Positions 45,808 to 57,281 of a DNA stretch of 64,000 bases are shown piece by piece. The stretch covers positions 496,001-560,000 of the forward strand of contig NZ_VWWV01000003.1 of assembly GCF_011752815.1 (NCBI RefSeq), read 5' to 3'. The position numbers and the translations under genes were made by a program. The notes below the pieces were generated by a model. That model was not told the origin of the DNA and made no database searches. It worked only from the letters and a program-made list of their open reading frames with translations. The stretch is from Enterobacter sp. Cy-643. GTDB lineage: Bacteria; Pseudomonadota; Gammaproteobacteria; Enterobacterales; Enterobacteriaceae. The number at the start of each line of letters is the position of its first letter. Position 1 is the stretch's first letter.

Positions 45808-45847
45808 ACCTCCCCCACAACAGGCTTTTAGCTGTTCTGAGAGAGGT
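45808..45847. terminator. Hairpin at the 3' end of gltP
   Basis: Two 16-nt arms (45808-45823 and 45832-45847) are complementary at 13 positions around an 8-nt loop, just past the gltP stop. There is no clear T-run, so termination strength is uncertain. Confidence 0.5.
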
Positions 45848-45853
45848 ATTTAC

Positions 45854-47167
45854 TTAACTATTCGCCTTACTGTCAAACTTCCCAAAAAGCTCGCGCTCAT
45901 AGGCCTGAGCTTTTTTATGGTCGAATTTATGCTCCCACTTGGCGATAACCAGCACCGCCAGCGCGTTGCCGACCACGTTCAGCGCGGTTCGCGCCATATC
46001 CAGAATACGGTCGACCCCGGCAATAAACGCCAGGCCTTCCAGCGGAATTCCGACGCTGCCAAGCGTGGCCAGCAGCACCACGAAGGAGACACCCGGCACG
46101 CCGGCAATCCCCTTAGAGGTCACCATCAGCGTCAGCACCAGAATGATTTCCTGCCACAGCGACAGCTCAATACCGTACAGCTGAGCGATAAAGATCGCCG
46201 CGATGCTCTGATAAAGCGTGGAACCATCCAGGTTAAACGAGTAGCCGGTCGGCACCACGAAGCTGGTGATCGACGCCGGAGCACCATAGGCTTCCATCTT
46301 CTCGATGATGCGCGGCAGCACGCTCTCGGAGCTGGCGGTAGAAAACGCCAGAATCAGTTCATCTTTCAGGATGCGCATCAGAATAGTGATTTTCAGCCCG
46401 CACAGGCGTGCCACGGCGCCCAGCACCACCAGCGCAAAGAAGGCAATCGCCACGTACACCAGCAGCACCAGCTTCAGCAGCGGCCAGAGCGACGCAAACC
46501 CAAAGTTAGCCACGGTCACAGAGATCAGCGCGAAAACGCCCACCGGCGCATAGCGCATCACCATATGCGTCACTTTGAACATGGTTTCAGAGATGGAGCG
46601 GAAAACGGTCACCAGCGGCTCGCGGTGAGTCGCGGGCAGCGACGACAGCCCCAGGCCAAACAGCACCGAGAAGAAGATGATCGGCAGCATCTCACCTTTC
46701 GCCATTGACGCCACGATGTTGGTTGGCACGAGCGACAAAATAGTGCCCATCAGGCCGTGAGAATGGCTTTGTACATCCTGCGCCGTATGCTGGTATTTCG
46801 AAATATCCACGGTAGCAAGCTGCGACATATCTATGCCGTGGCCCGGCTGGAATACATTCGCGAGCGTAATGCCCAGAATGATGGCAACCGTCGTGATCAC
46901 TTCGAAATAAATGATGGTTTTAGCGCCGATGCGGCCAAGCTGTTTGGCGTCGCCAACGCCCGCAATGCCGACCACCAGGGTGGAGATCACAATCGGCACG
47001 ACGATCATTTTGATCAGGTGGATAAAGATATCACCCGCCGGTGACAGCAGGTTAGCGACCAGCCACTCACGGCTATCACTTTGATAATGCAGAAAACTTC
47101 CCAGGATAATGCCCAGCACCAGCGCCAGCAAGATTTGCCAGGCCAGGCTCATTTTAAAGTTTTTCAT
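45854..47167 (-). CDS. gltP: GltP, glutamate/aspartate:proton symporter
   Basis: A 437-residue dicarboxylate/amino acid:cation symporter (DAACS family), inner membrane, importing glutamate and aspartate with protons. Family motifs are seen: the serine-rich hairpin STASSESVLPRI, FVVPTGYSFNLDGSTLYQSI and GIAGVPGVSFVVL. It closely matches E. coli GltP in length and sequence, including the N-terminus SLAWQILLALVLGI. In E. coli the nrf operon lies between gltP and acs; here they are direct divergent neighbours. Confidence 0.95.
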   Translation of the reverse strand: MKNFKMSLAWQILLALVLGIILGSFLHYQSDSREWLVANLLSPAGDIFIHLIKMIVVPIVISTLVVGIAGVGDAKQLGRIGAKTIIYFEVITTVAIILGITLANVFQPGHGIDMSQLATVDISKYQHTAQDVQSHSHGLMGTILSLVPTNIVASMAKGEMLPIIFFSVLFGLGLSSLPATHREPLVTVFRSISETMFKVTHMVMRYAPVGVFALISVTVANFGFASLWPLLKLVLLVYVAIAFFALVVLGAVARLCGLKITILMRILKDELILAFSTASSESVLPRIIEKMEAYGAPASITSFVVPTGYSFNLDGSTLYQSIAAIFIAQLYGIELSLWQEIILVLTLMVTSKGIAGVPGVSFVVLLATLGSVGIPLEGLAFIAGVDRILDMARTALNVVGNALAVLVIAKWEHKFDHKKAQAYERELFGKFDSKANS

Positions 47168-47593
47168 AACGACGACAGTTCCTCAAAAAAACGCCATTCC
47201 CATGCTGTTGACTCAGGAGAAGGTCACAAACTGAAAGGGGGTATGACAAACATCAGGTGTTAAGCGGGGTTTTTTAAAGCGCCGTATCAGTACCATCCCG
47301 ATAGCCTGCTGCGCAACCCTTCATTTCCAGGGTTATGCACTTACATTGCATAGATAAACAGGATTTTGCAGCTGAATATGAATATAACTTATTGTTATGG
47401 AAAAAATTTCATTATTTGTTTTTGGAAATAAGTACCAAAGGTAATTATTTCTTATGATTCATCTGTTTGAACAATTTTTGTGCAATTATTTTAATGCGTG
47501 ATCTGCCGCCCAAAAAGTAAACAAAGCTGTCAATACCCCTACTATTAACGTTTGTGTGACATATTATTAACATCCTAAAGGAGAAAAAAAGCC
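47168..47593. promoter_or_regulatory. Divergent gltP-acs regulatory spacer
   Basis: This 426-bp gap holds the promoters of gltP (left) and acs (right). The right part is AT-rich. GCGTGATCTGCC (47493-47504) and TTTGTGTGACATATTATTAA (47551-47570) carry CRP-like GTGA half-sites; E. coli acs is strongly CRP-activated. No gene is supported. Confidence 0.4.
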
Positions 47594-49552
47594 ATGAGCC
47601 AAGTACACAAACACGCTATTCCCGCAAACATTGCGGACCATTGCCTGATAAACCCGGAGCAGTACCAGGCCATGTATCAACAGTCGATACAGGACCCGGA
47701 TGCGTTTTGGGGCGAACAAGGGAAAATTCTCGACTGGATCAAACCGTACAAAAAGGTGAAAAACACCTCGTTTGCGCCGGGAAACATCTCTATCAAGTGG
47801 TATGAGGACGGCACGCTTAATTTAGCCGCAAACTGCCTCGACCGGCACCTGAAAGAACGGGGCGATCAAACCGCCATTATCTGGGAAGGGGATGACGCAA
47901 CCCAGAGCAAAAACATCACTTATCGCGAGCTGCATCGCGATGTCTGCCGTTTTGCCAACACTTTGGTCGAACTGGGCATTAAGAAAGGCGATGTTGTCGC
48001 GATTTATATGCCAATGGTGCCGGAAGCTGCCGTTGCCATGCTGGCCTGCGCGCGCATTGGCGCCGTGCACTCAGTCATCTTTGGCGGCTTCTCACCGGAA
48101 GCCGTAGCCGGGCGCATCATCGACTCCAGCTCTCGCCTGGTGATCACCGCCGATGAGGGCGTGCGGGCCGGGCGCTCAATTCCGCTGAAAAAGAACGTGG
48201 ACGACGCGCTTAAAAACCCAAATGTGAAAACCGTTGAGCACGTTATCGTCCTGAAGCGCACCGGCGGCAAAATCGACTGGCACCAGAACCGCGACCTGTG
48301 GTGGCACGAGCTGACGGAGAAAGCCAGCGACCAGCACCAGCCGGTGGAAATGAACGCCGAAGATCCGCTGTTCATCCTCTATACCTCCGGCTCTACCGGC
48401 AAGCCAAAAGGCGTGCTGCACACCACCGGCGGCTATCTGGTGTATGCCGCGACCACCTTTAAATATGTCTTCGATTACCATCCGGGCGACGTCTACTGGT
48501 GTACCGCCGACGTGGGCTGGGTGACCGGGCACAGCTATCTGCTTTACGGCCCGCTGGCCTGCGGCGCGATCACGCTGATGTTTGAGGGCGTGCCTAACTG
48601 GCCGAAGCCAAACCGCATGGCGCAGGTGGTCGACAAACATAAAGTGAATATCCTCTACACCGCCCCGACCGCCATTCGCGCGCTGATGGCCGAAGGGGAC
48701 AAAGCCACCGAAGGCACCGATCGCTCTTCGCTGCGCATACTTGGCTCCGTGGGCGAGCCTATCAACCCGGAAGCCTGGGAGTGGTACTGGAAGCACATCG
48801 GCAATGAGAAATGCCCGGTGATGGACACCTGGTGGCAGACGGAAACCGGCGGCTTTATGATCACCCCGCTGCCCGGCGCGACCGAGCTGAAAGCGGGCTC
48901 CGCGACTCAACCGTTCTTTGGCGTTCAGCCTGCATTGGTGGATAACGAAGGCAATCCGCAGCTGGGTGCCACCGAAGGCAATCTGACCATTACCGACTCC
49001 TGGCCAGGCCAGGCGCGCACGCTGTTCGGGGACCACGAGCGCTTCGAGCAGACTTATTTCTCCACCTTCAAAAATATGTACTTCAGCGGCGACGGCGCCC
49101 GCCGTGACGAAGACGGCTATTACTGGATCACGGGCCGCGTGGATGACGTGCTGAACGTATCCGGCCACCGCCTGGGCACCGCCGAGATTGAATCGGCGCT
49201 GGTGTCTCATCCGAAGATTGCCGAAGCCGCGGTGGTAGGTATTCCGCACAATATTAAAGGCCAGGCGATTTACGCCTACGTGACGCTGAACCACGGCGAA
49301 GAGCCGACGCCGGAGCTGTACGCCGAGGTGCGCAACTGGGTGCGGAAGGAGATTGGCCCGCTTGCCACGCCGGACGTGCTGCACTGGACCGATTCGCTGC
49401 CGAAAACCCGTTCCGGCAAGATCATGCGCCGTATTTTGCGCAAGATTGCCTCCGGCGACACCAGCAACCTGGGCGATACCTCCACCCTTGCCGATCCGGG
49501 CGTAGTGGAAAAACTGCTGGAAGAAAAACAGGCCTTAACCATACCTTCGTAA
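47594..49552 (+). CDS. acs: Acs, acetyl-CoA synthetase
   Basis: A 652-residue AMP-forming acetyl-CoA synthetase that activates acetate in two steps through acetyl-AMP. The P-loop motif is [12 protein letters not shown], the acyl-pocket region includes [10 protein letters not shown], and the catalytic lysine regulated by acetylation is K609 in TRSGKIMRR. Length equals E. coli Acs. It is followed by a repeat cluster and then yjcH-actP, the classical acetate scavenging operon. The ATG is preceded by AAAGGAG. Confidence 0.97.
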   Translation: MSQVHKHAIPANIADHCLINPEQYQAMYQQSIQDPDAFWGEQGKILDWIKPYKKVKNTSFAPGNISIKWYEDGTLNLAANCLDRHLKERGDQTAIIWEGDDATQSKNITYRELHRDVCRFANTLVELGIKKGDVVAIYMPMVPEAAVAMLACARIGAVHSVIFGGFSPEAVAGRIIDSSSRLVITADEGVRAGRSIPLKKNVDDALKNPNVKTVEHVIVLKRTGGKIDWHQNRDLWWHELTEKASDQHQPVEMNAEDPLFILYTSGSTGKPKGVLHTTGGYLVYAATTFKYVFDYHPGDVYWCTADVGWVTGHSYLLYGPLACGAITLMFEGVPNWPKPNRMAQVVDKHKVNILYTAPTAIRALMAEGDKATEGTDRSSLRILGSVGEPINPEAWEWYWKHIGNEKCPVMDTWWQTETGGFMITPLPGATELKAGSATQPFFGVQPALVDNEGNPQLGATEGNLTITDSWPGQARTLFGDHERFEQTYFSTFKNMYFSGDGARRDEDGYYWITGRVDDVLNVSGHRLGTAEIESALVSHPKIAEAAVVGIPHNIKGQAIYAYVTLNHGEEPTPELYAEVRNWVRKEIGPLATPDVLHWTDSLPKTRSGKIMRRILRKIASGDTSNLGDTSTLADPGVVEKLLEEKQALTIPS

Positions 49553-49562
49553 CCTTGTTTTA

Positions 49563-49641
49563 CCCCTCTCCCGCACAGGGAGAGGGTCGGGGTACTGTAC
49601 CTTTCCCCTCACCCTAACCCTCTCCCCACAGGGGAGAGGGG
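49563..49641. repeat. BIME-like palindromic repeat cluster 7 (acs-yjcH)
   Basis: Two units lie in the 120-bp gap inside the acs-yjcH-actP operon. The first is CCCCTCTCCCGCACAGGGAG with a degenerate GGTCGGGGTA tail; the second is CCCCTCACCCTAACCCTCTC closed by GGGGAGAGGGG. Confidence 0.83.
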
Positions 49642-49676
49642 ATAAAAAACCTACAAAAACCTCTGGAGATTCTGTG

Positions 49677-51637
<1,961 letters not shown>

Positions 51638-51647
51638 TTAGTAAGCA

Positions 51648-51676
51648 CTTACCGGGACTATCTCTGCCCCGGTAAG
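51648..51676. terminator. Bidirectional terminator between actP and CidB-like gene
   Basis: CTTACCGGG (51648-51656) pairs perfectly with CCCGGTAAG (51668-51676) around an 11-nt loop. It lies between convergent genes and may end transcripts from both sides; the flanking T-runs are short. Confidence 0.65.
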
Positions 51677-52366
51677 TTAAAACATCAGCCAGCTAACCAG
51701 CGGCGCGACAAGTACCGTCACTACGCCGGACAGCATCATCACCAGGCTGGCAATCACCCCTTCCTGCGGCCCCAGCTCATAAGAGCGAGCGGTACCCGCG
51801 CCGTGAGAAGCCGCGCCGAAACCGGCGCCTTTAGCTATCCCTTCCCTGATCGACAGGCGCAGAAACAGGACGTCGCCTACCGCCATCCCGAACACGCCGG
51901 TGATCACCACAAACAGCGCCACCAGCTCTGGCTCGCCGCCGATGGGCTTAGCGGCCGCCAGGGCAAAAGGCGTGGTAATGGAGCGCACCGCAAGGCTGCG
52001 CTGAATGCCGTCCGGCAGGGTAAATAAGCGGGCCAGCCAAATCGAGCTGGTCACCGCGACTATCATGGCCGTCAGCACGCCCGCAGAAAGCGACATCCAG
52101 TGGCGTTTTATCACTCTCAGGTTGTCATAAACCGGCACCGCAAAGGCAATGGTGGCAGGCCCAAGTAACCACAGCAGCCAGTGCGCCTCTCCCATGTAGT
52201 TGCTGTAGGAGATATGGCCGAAGACGAGCATCCCCACCAGCAGCACCGGCGTAAAAACCAGCGGCATCAGCGGCAGTTTGCGAAAACGGCGATACAGGCG
52301 TTTATTGGCAAAGTAGAACACCAGCGTGACCACCAGGCACAGCACGCTGAGCTCAAAGTTAGTCAT
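51677..52366 (-). CDS. CidB/LrgB family membrane protein
   Basis: A 229-residue LrgB/CidB-family membrane protein with about six membrane segments and the family signature VRSITTPFALAAAKPIGG and FGAASHGAGTARSYELG. Members have been linked to murein hydrolase control, cell lysis and, more recently, pyruvate transport. The ATG at 52366 (MTNFELSVLCLV) is inside the end of the CidA-like gene (8-nt overlap), so the pair is co-translated. It resembles the YohK type. The pair is not found at this place in E. coli K-12. Confidence 0.87.
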   Translation of the reverse strand: MTNFELSVLCLVVTLVFYFANKRLYRRFRKLPLMPLVFTPVLLVGMLVFGHISYSNYMGEAHWLLWLLGPATIAFAVPVYDNLRVIKRHWMSLSAGVLTAMIVAVTSSIWLARLFTLPDGIQRSLAVRSITTPFALAAAKPIGGEPELVALFVVITGVFGMAVGDVLFLRLSIREGIAKGAGFGAASHGAGTARSYELGPQEGVIASLVMMLSGVVTVLVAPLVSWLMF

Positions 52367-52784
52367 TGCGGCACTGCCTGCGGGCTTCGCGCGCCAGCTC
52401 AAAGCGGTAGACTTTTTCCACCACAAAGGCCGTACTGCCGAGTACCAACACGGTGCTGACCGCAATCACGGCAAAAATGCGCCAGCCTTCCACCATCAGC
52501 AGCTGCGAGTAGTTCACCACGGCCACGACCGCCGGGACGAAGAACAGCAGCATCTCGGCCAGCAGCCATTTCGACCCTTCCCTGACCCATTTTAGCGGCA
52601 CGATGCGGCACACAATTAGCGCCAGCAGCAGCAACATCCCCACCAGGTTCGCGGGCAGCGGCAGATGCCCCCACGTGACCAACTGTTCGGCAAAAACAAA
52701 AAGTCCGGCGTACAGCGCAACCTGCACGGGGACACGCAGGCTATGCATTACAGCAGGCGTAAAACGGCCTAACGCCAATGCCAT
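52359..52784 (-). CDS. CidA/LrgA family membrane protein
   Basis: A 141-residue LrgA/CidA-family protein with four membrane segments; LPLPANLVGMLLLLALI and FFVPAVVAVVNY are family hallmarks. These holin-like proteins partner a CidB/LrgB protein. The ATG at 52784 (MALALGRFTPAVM) has GGAG about 8 nt upstream; in-frame starts up to 52859 are possible. It is divergent from a LysR-type regulator, the same layout as CidR-cidAB in other bacteria. Confidence 0.85.
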   Translation of the reverse strand: MALALGRFTPAVMHSLRVPVQVALYAGLFVFAEQLVTWGHLPLPANLVGMLLLLALIVCRIVPLKWVREGSKWLLAEMLLFFVPAVVAVVNYSQLLMVEGWRIFAVIAVSTVLVLGSTAFVVEKVYRFELAREARRQCRND

Positions 52785-52885
52785 GATCGGTGCTCCAGAA
52801 AAAATACCAGCCCCGATTATAGAGAGCGGTTCATCGCTACTGAAATGAATTAAAATCATTGCAGGTATAGTTAACGGGAATAGTT

Positions 52886-53785
52886 ATGGACATCAGAACG
52901 CTGCGTTATTTCGTTGAAGTCGTCCGCCAGCAGAGCTTCACCCGGGCGGCGGAGAAGATGTTCGTCACGCAGCCCACCATCAGCAAAATGCTGCGTAATC
53001 TCGAGGATGAGCTGAACTGTACTTTGCTGATCCGCGACGGCCGCCGTCTGCTGCTGACCGACACCGGCCAGGTGGTGTTCCAGCGCGGGCTGGCTATCCT
53101 CGCAGAGTTTCGCCAGCTCGAAGCCGAGCTGGGCGATATCAAGCAGCTCACCAACGGCGTGCTGCGCCTCGGCATTCCGCCAATGGTCGGCACGCTGATG
53201 ACCGGCCCGATAGGCGTGTATCAGCACCGTTACCCCGGCGTGGAGTTCAAGATTTCCGAGTTCGGCGGGCTGACGGTGCAGCAGGCGGTGCTTAACGGCG
53301 ACCTCGATCTCGCGATAACGGCCATCCCTGTGGAAGACGAAGGTGCGCTGACCGTAATGCCGCTGTTCCGCCATCCGCTTTGCGTGCTGGTGCCTCGCTC
53401 CGGCCCCTGGCCTGGCCGCACCAGCGTTGACCCGGCTGAGCTGGCGGAGCACCCGCTGCTTATCTACAACGAAGATTTCTCCCTTAGCCGCCAGCTGATG
53501 CAGCTGTTTGCGGACAGCGGCTTTACCCCACGCATTGCGGTGCGCAGCGGGCAGTGGGATTTCCTGGCGGCGATGGTTCAGGGCGGTGTGGGAATTGCCG
53601 TGCTGCCGGAGCCGATTTGCCGCAAGCTCGACCAGACCACGCTAATGTGGCTGCCGTTGAACAGTAATCTAAGCTGGCAGTTAGGGATGATTTGGCGTGA
53701 AGGGGTCTATATTTCGCAAAGCGCGCAGGCGTGGATTGATTGCTGCAGAGAGTTCTGGCCGGAGGTTGAAACCGGCCAGAACTAG
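52886..53785 (+). CDS. LysR-type regulator, probable CidR
   Basis: A 299-residue LysR regulator with an N-terminal winged helix (MDIRTLRYFVEVVRQQSFTRAAEKMFVTQPTISKML, core RAAEKMFVTQPTISKMLRNL) and a C-terminal periplasmic-binding-like effector domain. Its divergent position next to the CidA/CidB-like pair suggests it activates them, in the way CidR responds to acetate or pyruvate metabolism. Proximity to acs-actP is therefore interesting. It ends 5 bp before the convergent yjcE stop. Confidence 0.88.
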   Translation: MDIRTLRYFVEVVRQQSFTRAAEKMFVTQPTISKMLRNLEDELNCTLLIRDGRRLLLTDTGQVVFQRGLAILAEFRQLEAELGDIKQLTNGVLRLGIPPMVGTLMTGPIGVYQHRYPGVEFKISEFGGLTVQQAVLNGDLDLAITAIPVEDEGALTVMPLFRHPLCVLVPRSGPWPGRTSVDPAELAEHPLLIYNEDFSLSRQLMQLFADSGFTPRIAVRSGQWDFLAAMVQGGVGIAVLPEPICRKLDQTTLMWLPLNSNLSWQLGMIWREGVYISQSAQAWIDCCREFWPEVETGQN

Positions 53786-53790
53786 CGGGA

Positions 53791-55437
53791 TTACTCTTTC
53801 TCGATCAGCAGCGCTTCCAGCAGGTCGAGATCGTGCAGGAGTTTTTGCAGAGTCTCGTTGCTGATTTGCTGGGTGGCGCGCAGGTGGTAAAGCTCGGCGC
53901 GCTCTGAACGCAGCGCCGTCAGGCGGAAGCGGCGCTCAAGGTTCTCTTCAAGCTCGCTGCTTTCGACGTCATTACGCCCGTCTACGCGGCGGCGCAAATT
54001 CCCGATAACTCGCGAACTCACCTCTTTCAACAGCTGGTCGTCAATGTTCTCTTTGCTGTCCGCGGCCAGGCGCTCTTCCATTTTCTGGATAGCGACAATC
54101 GCCACTTCTGCCGTCGCGGAACGGGCCAGCCGCTCTTCTTTACGCGCCAGAGATTTATCCCCCACTTCAACGTTTCGCAGCAGAATCGGCAGCATGATGA
54201 CCCCGGCAAACAGCGAGAACAGGATCACGCCTGCGGAGAGGAAAATCAGCTCATAGCGCGCCGGGAAAGGCGTGCCGTCATTCAGCAGCAGCGGAATAGA
54301 AAGCACACCGGCCAGGGTGATGGCCCCGCGCACGCCGGCAAAAGAGGCAATGCACAGTTCGCGCGTGGTAAAGGCGCCAAACTCCAGCGGGCGTTTTTTC
54401 ATAAAACGCAGGCTCAGGCGCTTCATCGACCACAGCCACAGGAAACGCACCGCAATCAGGGCAAAATAGATCATCGCGACGTCGAGGAACAGCATCCATA
54501 GCTCAACGTTTGGATCGGCATTAGCCGCCGCAACGGACGTTTCGAGAATGCCCGGCAGCTGCAGGCCCAACAGCAGGAAGACCATGCCGTTGAACACAAA
54601 CTCCAGCATCGCCCAGACGCTGTTCGCCCGCAGTCGCATGGTCAGCGGGGCGCTACGCAGCACGCCGGAACGGGTAATGGTCATCCCCGCGGCCACCGCC
54701 GCCAGAATACCGGAAACCCCGATATGTTCAGCAATCAAATAAGAGGCGAACGGCAGCAGAAGCAGCAGCAGGATTTGGGTGGCGGGTTCGTCGCCGCTCC
54801 AGCGGCTCATCAGACGCAGTGATTTGCCGTACAGCCAGCTGACCGCAATCCCCGCCAGCAGGCCGCCAATGGCAACTTTGAAGAACTCCAGCGAGGCTCC
54901 GCCAACGCTAAAGGCCATCGCTCCCACGGCGACCGCCACCGCAAGCTTCAGGGAAACCAGGCCGGAGGCGTCGTTCATCAACGCTTCGCCCTGCAATATC
55001 CCCATGATCTTCTTCGGAATCCGCCCTTCGCCGACAATCCCGGACAGCGCCACGGCGTCCGTCGGTGACAGCACGGCAGCCAGCGCAAAAGCAGGCACCA
55101 GCGGAATACCCGGTACCAGGAAGTAAATCAGGAAGCCGATCCCGACCACGGTGACCAGCACCAGCACCAGCGCCAGGCCAATAATTTCGCGGCCATGATG
55201 GAGAAATTCGTGGGTGGGCGTTTTCCAGCCGTCGGCAAACAGCAATGGCGGAATGAACAGCACCAGGAACAGCTCAGGGTCGAATTCAACGTGTAAGCCA
55301 AAGTGAGGCCAGGCAAGCAGCGCCCCGATGGCGATTTGCATTAACGGCAGTGGGATCTGAAACGGCAACATACGTGTTACCACCCCAGAGAGGGAGACCA
55401 CGAGGGTCATAATTAAGATTGTGAAGAAAATTTCCAT
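53791..55437 (-). CDS. yjcE: YjcE, putative Na+/H+ antiporter (CPA1)
   Basis: A 548-residue CPA1-family cation:proton antiporter with about 12 membrane segments. The ion-binding helix is AALLNDASGL-like, seen as GEALMNDASGLVSLKLA; the FLLFIPPLLFADG-type motif appears as LVLFIPPLLFADGWKT. The C-terminal ~140 residues form a charged cytoplasmic domain. It matches E. coli YjcE in length and position beside ghxP. Transport specificity has not been firmly shown for the family member. Confidence 0.93.
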   Translation of the reverse strand: MEIFFTILIMTLVVSLSGVVTRMLPFQIPLPLMQIAIGALLAWPHFGLHVEFDPELFLVLFIPPLLFADGWKTPTHEFLHHGREIIGLALVLVLVTVVGIGFLIYFLVPGIPLVPAFALAAVLSPTDAVALSGIVGEGRIPKKIMGILQGEALMNDASGLVSLKLAVAVAVGAMAFSVGGASLEFFKVAIGGLLAGIAVSWLYGKSLRLMSRWSGDEPATQILLLLLLPFASYLIAEHIGVSGILAAVAAGMTITRSGVLRSAPLTMRLRANSVWAMLEFVFNGMVFLLLGLQLPGILETSVAAANADPNVELWMLFLDVAMIYFALIAVRFLWLWSMKRLSLRFMKKRPLEFGAFTTRELCIASFAGVRGAITLAGVLSIPLLLNDGTPFPARYELIFLSAGVILFSLFAGVIMLPILLRNVEVGDKSLARKEERLARSATAEVAIVAIQKMEERLAADSKENIDDQLLKEVSSRVIGNLRRRVDGRNDVESSELEENLERRFRLTALRSERAELYHLRATQQISNETLQKLLHDLDLLEALLIEKE

Positions 55438-55586
55438 GTTTTCCCTGAACGTGATGTGTGATTTGAAGCGTCACTCTTAGCGGTTGTTTTAATAATAAAA
55501 CAACTTTTTGCATCACATTGGAACCGGAAATGCCCGAACCGGGCGAAAGCGGCGGGTTACAGAGCGCAACCCGCACGAATTGAAAA

Positions 55587-56936
55587 TCAGATAGCCCAGC
55601 CGCCGGCGTAGAACGCCACCAGCGCAACGGCAATAACGACGGTGCCGATGTTCAGCTTGCGCCATTCACCGGACACTACGCGGCCAATCACCAGAGAAGC
55701 AAAGCCGATCATGATCCCGGTCACGATGTTACAGGTCAGCACGATGAACACCGCGGTGATCAGCCCCGCCATCGCATCCACGAAGTCCGCAAAGTCGATT
55801 TTAGCGACGTTGCTCAGCATCAACAGGCCAACATACATCAGCGCAGGTGCCGTGGCGTATGCCGGTACCAGGTAAGAGAGCGGAGACAGGAACAGGATCA
55901 GCAGGAACAGCACGCCAACGGTGATTGCCGTCAGGCCGGTTTTGCCGCCTGCGGCGGTACCCGCGGCAGATTCGATATAAACCGCTGCCGGGGCTGCGCC
56001 CACCAGGCCGGAGAACACGCTGCTCAGGGAGTCGGTGGTCAGCGCTTTGCCGCCGTCGATGATCTGGCCGTCTTTGTCCAGCAGGTTTGCCTGACCGGCT
56101 ACCGCGCGGATAGTCCCGGTAGCGTCAAACACGGCGGTCATCACCAGCGCCAGCACGCTTGGCAGAATGATCGGGTTCAGCGCGCCCATGATATCCAGGC
56201 TGCCAATCAGCGAGTTGCCTTTGTCATCGCTCAGCGACGGCATAGCGAAAATGCCGGAGAAATGCACGTTCGGGTCGAAGATCAGGCCAACGATGGATAC
56301 GCCGATAATGGTCAGCAGAATGCCGCCCGGGACCTTCAGTTTTTCCAGACCAATGATCACCGCGAGGCCAATCAGCGACATGATCACCGGGAAGCTGGCG
56401 AAATGGCCCAGCGCAACCGGCAGCCCGTCCAGCGGGTTTTTAATCACCAGGCCGACGCCGTTCGCGGCAATCAGCAGCAGGAACAGGCCGATACCAATCC
56501 CGGTGCCGTGCGCCACGCCCATCGGCAGATTGCGCAAAATCCAGCTACGAATGCCGGTAGCAGAAATAAGGGTGAACAGAACGCCCATCAGGAACACCGC
56601 ACCCAGCGCAACCGGCACGCTGATGTGCTGGCCGAGTACCAGGCTAAAGGCGGTGAAGGCGGTCAGCGAGATAGCGCAGCCAATGGCCAGCGGCAGGTTC
56701 GCCCACAGGCCCATCACGATGGAGCCCACGCCCGCCACCAGGCAGGTGGCCACAAAGACCGCCGCCGGTGGGAACCCGGCTTTGCCGAGCATCCCCGGCA
56801 CAACGATCACCGAGTAAACCATAGCGAGGAAGGTTGTCAGACCGGCGACAACTTCCTGACGCACGGTGCTGCCACGTGCAGAAATTTTGAACCAGGCGTC
56901 GAGCGAACCGCCGGCGCGAGGAGAAGGTGTAGACAT
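55587..56936 (-). CDS. ghxP: GhxP (YjcD), guanine/hypoxanthine permease
   Basis: A 449-residue nucleobase permease of the AzgA-like NCS2 family. Conserved motifs include the N-terminal [34 protein letters not shown]-like [20 protein letters not shown], and [22 protein letters not shown]. In E. coli it imports guanine and hypoxanthine with protons. Two PurR-like boxes lie upstream. It is transcribed in the same direction as yjcE. Confidence 0.93.
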   Translation of the reverse strand: MSTPSPRAGGSLDAWFKISARGSTVRQEVVAGLTTFLAMVYSVIVVPGMLGKAGFPPAAVFVATCLVAGVGSIVMGLWANLPLAIGCAISLTAFTAFSLVLGQHISVPVALGAVFLMGVLFTLISATGIRSWILRNLPMGVAHGTGIGIGLFLLLIAANGVGLVIKNPLDGLPVALGHFASFPVIMSLIGLAVIIGLEKLKVPGGILLTIIGVSIVGLIFDPNVHFSGIFAMPSLSDDKGNSLIGSLDIMGALNPIILPSVLALVMTAVFDATGTIRAVAGQANLLDKDGQIIDGGKALTTDSLSSVFSGLVGAAPAAVYIESAAGTAAGGKTGLTAITVGVLFLLILFLSPLSYLVPAYATAPALMYVGLLMLSNVAKIDFADFVDAMAGLITAVFIVLTCNIVTGIMIGFASLVIGRVVSGEWRKLNIGTVVIAVALVAFYAGGWAI

Positions 56937-57097
56937 AGTGAAAAATCCCCTGAGATTTTTAGAATGACGTTTGTCCGGGTGGTGGACAACCCGCTGCCAG
57001 TTAAACGTTGTCTCCCTGCGCTACGATTGTGACAAAAGGGGTGTCACAAAAAAGCAATCGTTTAACTCCACACGGACAAATCGGTGTATCAAATTTA

Positions 57098-57113
57098 AGG
57101 CAAACGATTATCC
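57098..57113. promoter_or_regulatory. PurR-like box, ghxP upstream
   Basis: AGGCAAACGATTATCC shares the GCAAACG core with the PurR consensus ACGCAAACGTTTNCNT and lies about 160 bp before ghxP. Purine repression of a purine-base permease is expected. Confidence 0.45.
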
Positions 57114-57196
57114 AGCCATCCTGACGGGATTTTCAACTTAACTTTTGCGATTTTCGCGGAAAATATGCTCAGCTGATGAATTATTCGCCTTAGGGT

Positions 57197-57212
57197 GCGC
57201 AAACGTTATCGT
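57197..57212. promoter_or_regulatory. PurR-like box, distal
   Basis: GCGCAAACGTTATCGT is the better of two matches to the PurR consensus in the ghxP upstream region. The rest of the 56937-57281 gap is AT-rich and shows no supported gene. Confidence 0.5.
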
Positions 57213-57281
57213 CAATGCGCAATTTCGCAACAAAAACGCAAAAAAGTTAGGCTGGTTTTCCTCGCTTTGCTTTTGCGGCGA

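Noticed and set aside
48176-49384. 402-codon minus-strand frame inside acs
   Set aside because: Antisense shadow of acs with no recognisable domain.
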